From assembly GCA_964385305.1 (NCBI GenBank), contig CAYLOP010000024.1:1-28132 (forward strand): a DNA stretch of 28,132 bases. The letters are read 5' to 3'. This document shows, piece after piece, positions 23,932 through 28,132 of the stretch; within the stretch, counting starts at the first letter, position 1; each line of letters opens with the position of its first letter. A program made the position numbers and the translations under genes. The notes beneath the pieces were generated by a model. The model worked only from the letters and a program-made list of their open reading frames with translations, made no database searches and was not told where the DNA came from. The stretch comes from CAYLOP01 sp964385305. GTDB taxonomy: Bacteria > Chloroflexota > Anaerolineae > Anaerolineales > E44-bin32.

Positions 23932-25704
23932 ATGCAGGCTCAAGACCCGCATTCCTTTGCTGATTTAAGACAGGGCAAGATTACGCATATCGATTTTGTT
24001 TTTGATGTCGATTTTTCCGTCAATGCCTTACATGGAGAAGCTCAGTACCAAGTCGATCAACCGATCACCGGGAGCTTTTTCCTCGATTGCTATGAGATCG
24101 ATTTGGAACAAATTCAAACCAATGGCAAGAGTATCACCTGGGAGTTAGACGAATCGGATGAGATTCGAGGGCAGCGTTTGCACCTTAAGGATCTCGATGG
24201 CGTGTCCGCCTTCATGATTACATTCAAGACCGATCCTGGAGCAAGAGCACTGCAATGGTTGAGGCCGGAGCAGACCTCTGGGGGAGAGCATCAATTCTTA
24301 TTCAGCCAGTGCCAACCGCTTCACGCTCGCAGCGTATTCCCCTGCCAGGATTCGCCCGCTGTGCGCTTCACCTACACTGCTGAGATTAGGGTCCCAGCCC
24401 CCTTAGTTGCCGTCATGGCGGCAGCTCCCCTGTCTGTTCAATCCGAGGACGGGGTGAATGTATGCCGTTTTGAGATGCCCCAGCCGATCCCTTCCTACCT
24501 TTTCGCGCTGGGCGTGGGGAACATCACATCCAAAGACCTTGGCGAACGTTGCCGCATCTACGCTGAGCCCGACATGATCGAAGCAGCCGCCTGGGAGTTT
24601 GCGGAAGTGGAGTCTATGCTGACCGAAGCGGAAAAACTCTTCGGGCCGTATATCTGGGATCGCTATGACATGCTGCTCATGCCGCCATCCTTCCCCTATG
24701 GCGGCATGGAGAACCCTCGTCTGACGTTTGTTACCCCAACCGTATTGACGGGCGATCGCTCACAAACCACGCTTATCGCACATGAGCTCGCTCACTCCTG
24801 GACGGGAAACCTCGTGACGAATGCGACCTGGGAAGATTTCTGGCTCAATGAAGGTTGGACAGTCTATGCAGAGCATCGCATTTTGGAGATCCTTGAAGGG
24901 CGCGAGTACGAACAACTGATGGCCGCTATCAATCGAGAGGAGATGTTGATAGCGATGAGGCGCTTTGGGATGGATTCGGACCCAACGCGCCTGAAGTTCT
25001 CGCAGAAAGGTATCGACCCCGACGCAGTGTATTCGTTAATACCTTACATCAAAGGGCATGATTTCTTGGTGCTCCTTGAGCAGTCCGTTGGACGGGATCG
25101 CTTCGATCGCTTTATCCAAGACTACATATCGACGTATAAATTCCGATCCATCAATACCGAAGAGTTTGTAGCGTTCTTGAATGAAAAACTGCCGGAAGCC
25201 GTGGGAAAAGTGGATGTTCAGGAATGGATCTATGAACCGGGCTTCCCCGATAGCGCGCCCGCCATTCATTCGAATCTGATGGATGAAGTCGTTGCGTGCG
25301 TCAAAAAGTTCAAGGAAGGTAAGCTGCCGTCCCATGAGGATGTGGGGGCATGGAATTCCAACCAGATCCGACTCTTCCTTTATCAGTTGCCGCATCAAAT
25401 CCCGCTCGAATCATGTCGATACCTGGAATCTCTATTCTCGATTGCAAAGAGCAATAATTACACCCACCTTGTCGTCTTCTATAACATCGCCATCCAAAGT
25501 GGCTATGAGACGGTGCTGCCCCGCGTCGAAGAGATCTTGGCAACTGTCGGCCGAGGTAAGTTTGTCGTGCCACTCCTACGTGCGTTGGCGGAGACGGAGT
25601 GGTCTCGGGAGATAGCGCGTCCGATCTTCGAACGAGTCCGCAACCGGCACCATCCTCTAACGGTAGCCAATCTCGAACGTGTTTTAGTCCAGGCTGGTGT
25701 ATGA
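23932..25704 (+). CDS. M1-family zinc aminopeptidase
   Basis: The product is 590 residues, close in length to leukotriene-A4-hydrolase-type M1 enzymes and shorter than PepN. ATG 23932 follows AAGGAG. An N-terminal beta domain (1-205) precedes the catalytic domain. The exopeptidase motif GGMEN is at 257-261, and the zinc site HELAH-x18-E has His284, Glu285, His288 and Glu307. A likely catalytic Tyr372 sits in LIPYIKG. A helical repeat domain follows from about 440. No signal peptide is present, so it should cleave N-terminal residues from peptides in the cytoplasm. The substrate range is not visible. It appears to be a single-gene unit with its own terminator. Confidence 0.94.
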   Translation: MQAQDPHSFADLRQGKITHIDFVFDVDFSVNALHGEAQYQVDQPITGSFFLDCYEIDLEQIQTNGKSITWELDESDEIRGQRLHLKDLDGVSAFMITFKTDPGARALQWLRPEQTSGGEHQFLFSQCQPLHARSVFPCQDSPAVRFTYTAEIRVPAPLVAVMAAAPLSVQSEDGVNVCRFEMPQPIPSYLFALGVGNITSKDLGERCRIYAEPDMIEAAAWEFAEVESMLTEAEKLFGPYIWDRYDMLLMPPSFPYGGMENPRLTFVTPTVLTGDRSQTTLIAHELAHSWTGNLVTNATWEDFWLNEGWTVYAEHRILEILEGREYEQLMAAINREEMLIAMRRFGMDSDPTRLKFSQKGIDPDAVYSLIPYIKGHDFLVLLEQSVGRDRFDRFIQDYISTYKFRSINTEEFVAFLNEKLPEAVGKVDVQEWIYEPGFPDSAPAIHSNLMDEVVACVKKFKEGKLPSHEDVGAWNSNQIRLFLYQLPHQIPLESCRYLESLFSIAKSNNYTHLVVFYNIAIQSGYETVLPRVEEILATVGRGKFVVPLLRALAETEWSREIARPIFERVRNRHHPLTVANLERVLVQAGV

Positions 25705-25720
25705 CCCCGGTGTATCTATC

Positions 25721-25766
25721 CTCGCTGCTCAACCGTAACTGTTTACGGTAAGCAGCGAGTTTGTCT
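25721..25766 (+). terminator. Rho-independent terminator of the M1 peptidase gene
   Basis: An outer stem CTCGCTGCT/AGCAGCGAG (25721-25729, 25751-25759) and an inner stem ACCGTAA/TTACGGT form one long hairpin with a 4-base loop, followed by TTTGTCT. It begins 16 bases after the stop. The remaining 217 bases before the next gene hold a weak ACCGGA/TCCGGT inverted repeat (25889-25922) and no clear promoter. Confidence 0.85.
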
Positions 25767-25983
25767 CACCGGCACAATCTTATATTTTACAGGTAAACCA
25801 AAATTCATGCTGCGTTGGCATTCTAGGTTCTACGAAGTAATGGGAAACCGAAGGCTTGATCATGGGTGGGGGTCCAACCAGACAGTTGACCGGAATCATG
25901 CCGTGGATATGTAGAGTCCGGTTATTCCTTTTAGTGGTCGTTTATTAAAATCTACCCATCAATCATGCGGAGGGTGCTGGTCG

Positions 25984-28071
25984 ATGAAGCGAATCTTCTA
26001 CCCCAACAGCATCGTTGTCATCGGTGTATCCGAAAATCCGGACAACCTCGCCAGAAATATCATCTTCAATCTAAAAGCGTTTAACTATCAAGGAGCTCTC
26101 TACGCGGTTGGACGCCGGAATGGGAATATCGCTGGGATCACCATCGAGTCCTCTCTTGATCGAATCCCAGATGGGTTGGATCTGGCTGTGATCCTGACGC
26201 CTGCAGAAACCGTTCCGGATCTTATGGAGGCTTGTGGGCGGAAGGGGATCCAGCGTGTTGTGATTGAATCTAGCGGCTTCAGCGAGTTCTCTCCGGAGGG
26301 TCATCGGCTGGAGGAGCAATTGAAGGAGATCGCAAGGAGGTGGGATATCCGCTTTGTGGGACCGAACTGCATCAGCGTGGTTAACCTGGAATCGGGTGTT
26401 TGCCTGCCGTTTGCGCGGATCACGCCCGATGCTGTTCGAAAGGGCCCGGTCTCTATTGTCTCGCAAAGCGGCGGCATTTCCATCACCTATTTCGACCGAT
26501 TGAGCACGGTGGGTGTCGGGGTGAACAAAGTGGTCAGCATTGGTAACAAGGCCGATCTGGATGAGGGGGATTATCTCGATTACTTGCTGCAGGATCCCGG
26601 AACCGAGATTGTATGCCTGTACCTCGAATCCATCCATGATGGGCGGCGGCTCATCTCTCAGGCGCGTGCGAGCAAGAAGCCGATCATCATTCACAAGGCT
26701 AATCGAGGGACTGCCAGTCAGGCGGTTGCGTTCTCTCACACGGCCGCCCTCGCAGACGACGATCGCGTTGTGAGTGCGGCTTTCAAACAGGCAGGCATCT
26801 TGCGCTCCGATACGATCCCAGAAACTGTGATGATCGCACGAGGCCTCGCCTTACCACCCGTCCTCGGAGACAACCTGGTTGTGATCTCTCGTTCTGGTGG
26901 TCATGCGGTTGTGGCAGCAGACACGGCTGAACGCTACGATTTCCAACTGGCGCCGCTCCCCGAAGCGTTCACACAATCCGTGCGGTCTATGTTCCGCGCT
27001 GATGTCATCTCGCTCACCAATCCGATCGATTTAGGCGTCATCTTTGACTTCGATCTTTACGCTCAAATCGTCGAGCAATGTTTGCAAGCCATTTCACCGG
27101 ACGCCGTTCTTCTCGTTAACACCTATGGCATGCGGGAGGCAGAATCAGCCCGCCGCCTTGCAAACCGTGTGCAAGCGATTATGAAACAGTCGGGTCGGCC
27201 GATCGCATTTTGCATCTACTCGCGAACAAGCGAAGCCCAGGAGTTGCGGCGTGAAGCAGATATGCCGGTCTTCTTCGATGTCGAGACTGCGGTGCGGGCA
27301 TTGGCAGCATCTCGCGATTGGCATCGGTGGAAATCTGGACATGCCTGTGAGCCTTTTATAGAGAACCTTACAGCCGAGCCTGCTTCAGCGGGGAAAATAG
27401 AACTTAGAACTTTGCCTGCCGATGAAGCCTTCAAGCTTTGCCAGCGCGCTGGTATCGCGGTGGCTCCTTGGGAGGTTGTTAGCGAGCCTCACCATGCTGC
27501 CCGAGCTGCGGAACGGCTTGGGTTCCCAGTCGTGCTGAAGATGCTCGCTGAGGAGGTCGTACATAAAACGGACGCTGGTGGCGTGATTCTGGGCCTTGAC
27601 GATGCCGCCTCAGTGGAGCAGGGGGCAGAAGCGATCCTCCAGCGTTATAAAGAAATCACAGCGGTAAGCCACGCCCCGAGAATCATGGTGCAACGCATGA
27701 TCGGGGACGGGGTCGAGGTGATCCTCGGAGCGAAGCGGGATGCGAGTTTTGGGCCGGTGATCATGTTTGGTCTGGGTGGGATCCATGTCGAGATTTTCGA
27801 CGATGTATCTTTCCGCGTTGCGCCGCTCACAGAACAAGATGCCGAAGCGATGCTCGATGAGGTGCGCGGCAGCCGCATATTGGGTGGCGTGCGCGGCAGG
27901 CTGCCCGTATGCCGCACAGCCTTGGTGGATGCGCTGCTGGCGATATCCGCACTGATGGTTCAAAATCCGCTTCTCTCAGAATTCGAGATCAACCCATTGA
28001 TCGTCACGGCGGATGGTGCCCTGGCTGTGGATGCACGGGCTGTGGTCGGCGATCCCAATCCAGAAGGATAA
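25984..28071 (+). CDS. ADP-forming acyl-CoA synthetase (acetate-CoA ligase type), fused alpha-beta chain
   Basis: The product is 695 residues from ATG 25984, with GGAGGG about 9 bases upstream. The domain order is that of fused NDP-forming acyl-CoA synthetases: a CoA-binding Rossmann domain (about 1-140, FYPNSIVVIGVSENP), two succinyl-CoA-ligase-like flavodoxin domains (about 150-445) and a C-terminal ATP-grasp beta part (about 470-690). His252 in SHTAALAD is the expected phosphorylated His, and His527 in VVHKTDAGGV is the second conserved His of the beta part. The enzyme couples acyl-CoA cleavage to ATP formation, or the reverse, in the cytoplasm. The acyl group is unknown. The active-site loop reads SHTAALAD where many members have SHTGALAG. 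No operon partner is visible; 61 bases after the stop reach the window edge. Confidence 0.93.
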   Translation: MKRIFYPNSIVVIGVSENPDNLARNIIFNLKAFNYQGALYAVGRRNGNIAGITIESSLDRIPDGLDLAVILTPAETVPDLMEACGRKGIQRVVIESSGFSEFSPEGHRLEEQLKEIARRWDIRFVGPNCISVVNLESGVCLPFARITPDAVRKGPVSIVSQSGGISITYFDRLSTVGVGVNKVVSIGNKADLDEGDYLDYLLQDPGTEIVCLYLESIHDGRRLISQARASKKPIIIHKANRGTASQAVAFSHTAALADDDRVVSAAFKQAGILRSDTIPETVMIARGLALPPVLGDNLVVISRSGGHAVVAADTAERYDFQLAPLPEAFTQSVRSMFRADVISLTNPIDLGVIFDFDLYAQIVEQCLQAISPDAVLLVNTYGMREAESARRLANRVQAIMKQSGRPIAFCIYSRTSEAQELRREADMPVFFDVETAVRALAASRDWHRWKSGHACEPFIENLTAEPASAGKIELRTLPADEAFKLCQRAGIAVAPWEVVSEPHHAARAAERLGFPVVLKMLAEEVVHKTDAGGVILGLDDAASVEQGAEAILQRYKEITAVSHAPRIMVQRMIGDGVEVILGAKRDASFGPVIMFGLGGIHVEIFDDVSFRVAPLTEQDAEAMLDEVRGSRILGGVRGRLPVCRTALVDALLAISALMVQNPLLSEFEINPLIVTADGALAVDARAVVGDPNPEG

Positions 28072-28132
28072 TCTACAGTAGCGAGCGAGAGGGTCTCCAT
28101 TGGTGGGTGCTTTTGTTTTCACACTTCGGGGA

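Overview
The window looks like a chromosomal segment of a moderately GC-rich bacterium, most likely an Anaerolineae-type member of the Chloroflexota. This is inferred from the combination of gene families (GldA/GldFG/DUF4340 exporter, LiaF-like membrane proteins, a non-pyrrolysine MttB operon, a NifX-like protein with a Met/Gly/Arg tail, a DDN-like nitroreductase), not from a marker gene. I see no phage genes, insertion sequences, CRISPR array or rRNA. There is one tRNA.

Layout. (1) 1-1209, plus strand: the 3' end of a NifX/NifB-type Fe-Mo-cluster-binding protein, then a two-cluster [4Fe-4S] ferredoxin with a very basic tail, closed by a strong terminator. (2) 1345-3108, minus strand: an SLC13/DASS anion symporter with an extra ectodomain. 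(3) 3455-3640: promoter, tRNA(CAT) and terminator. (4) 3907-7588, minus strand: a GT-C type membrane glycosyltransferase and a membrane-anchored sulfatase/phosphotransferase-fold protein, probably both for envelope glycans. (5) 8270-16562, plus strand: a lipoprotein HtrA protease; a GldA-like ATPase with a fused ABC-2 permease/GldG protein and a DUF4340 protein; an Hsp20 chaperone; then a second, membrane-anchored HtrA. The last two are separated by a terminator and four further hairpins. (6) 16563-17482: poor in genes, with a DDN-like nitroreductase interrupted by one in-frame TGA. (7) 17736-21766, plus strand: a three-gene corrinoid methyl-transfer operon (RACo-like [2Fe-2S]/ASKHA activator, non-Pyl MttB-family methyltransferase, B12-binding corrinoid protein). 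(8) 21979-23644, minus strand: two LiaF/DUF5668-like membrane proteins, one with GVGD repeats. (9) 23932-28071, plus strand: an M1 zinc aminopeptidase and an ADP-forming acyl-CoA synthetase.

How the parts fit. The corrinoid operon is the clearest functional module. The MttB-like protein would move a methyl group from an unknown methylated amine or related substrate to the corrinoid protein, and the activator would return inactive Co(II) to Co(I). The acceptor methyltransferase to tetrahydrofolate or another carrier is not in the window. The two HtrA proteases, the Hsp20 and the Gld-like exporter form a neighbourhood that suggests envelope protein quality control, but only proximity supports this.

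Most genes belong to recognisable families. I found no strong evidence for a wholly new system. The best leads are the unassigned substrate of the MttB operon, the hairpin-rich htrA leader, the in-frame TGA gene and the fused Gld-like exporter.
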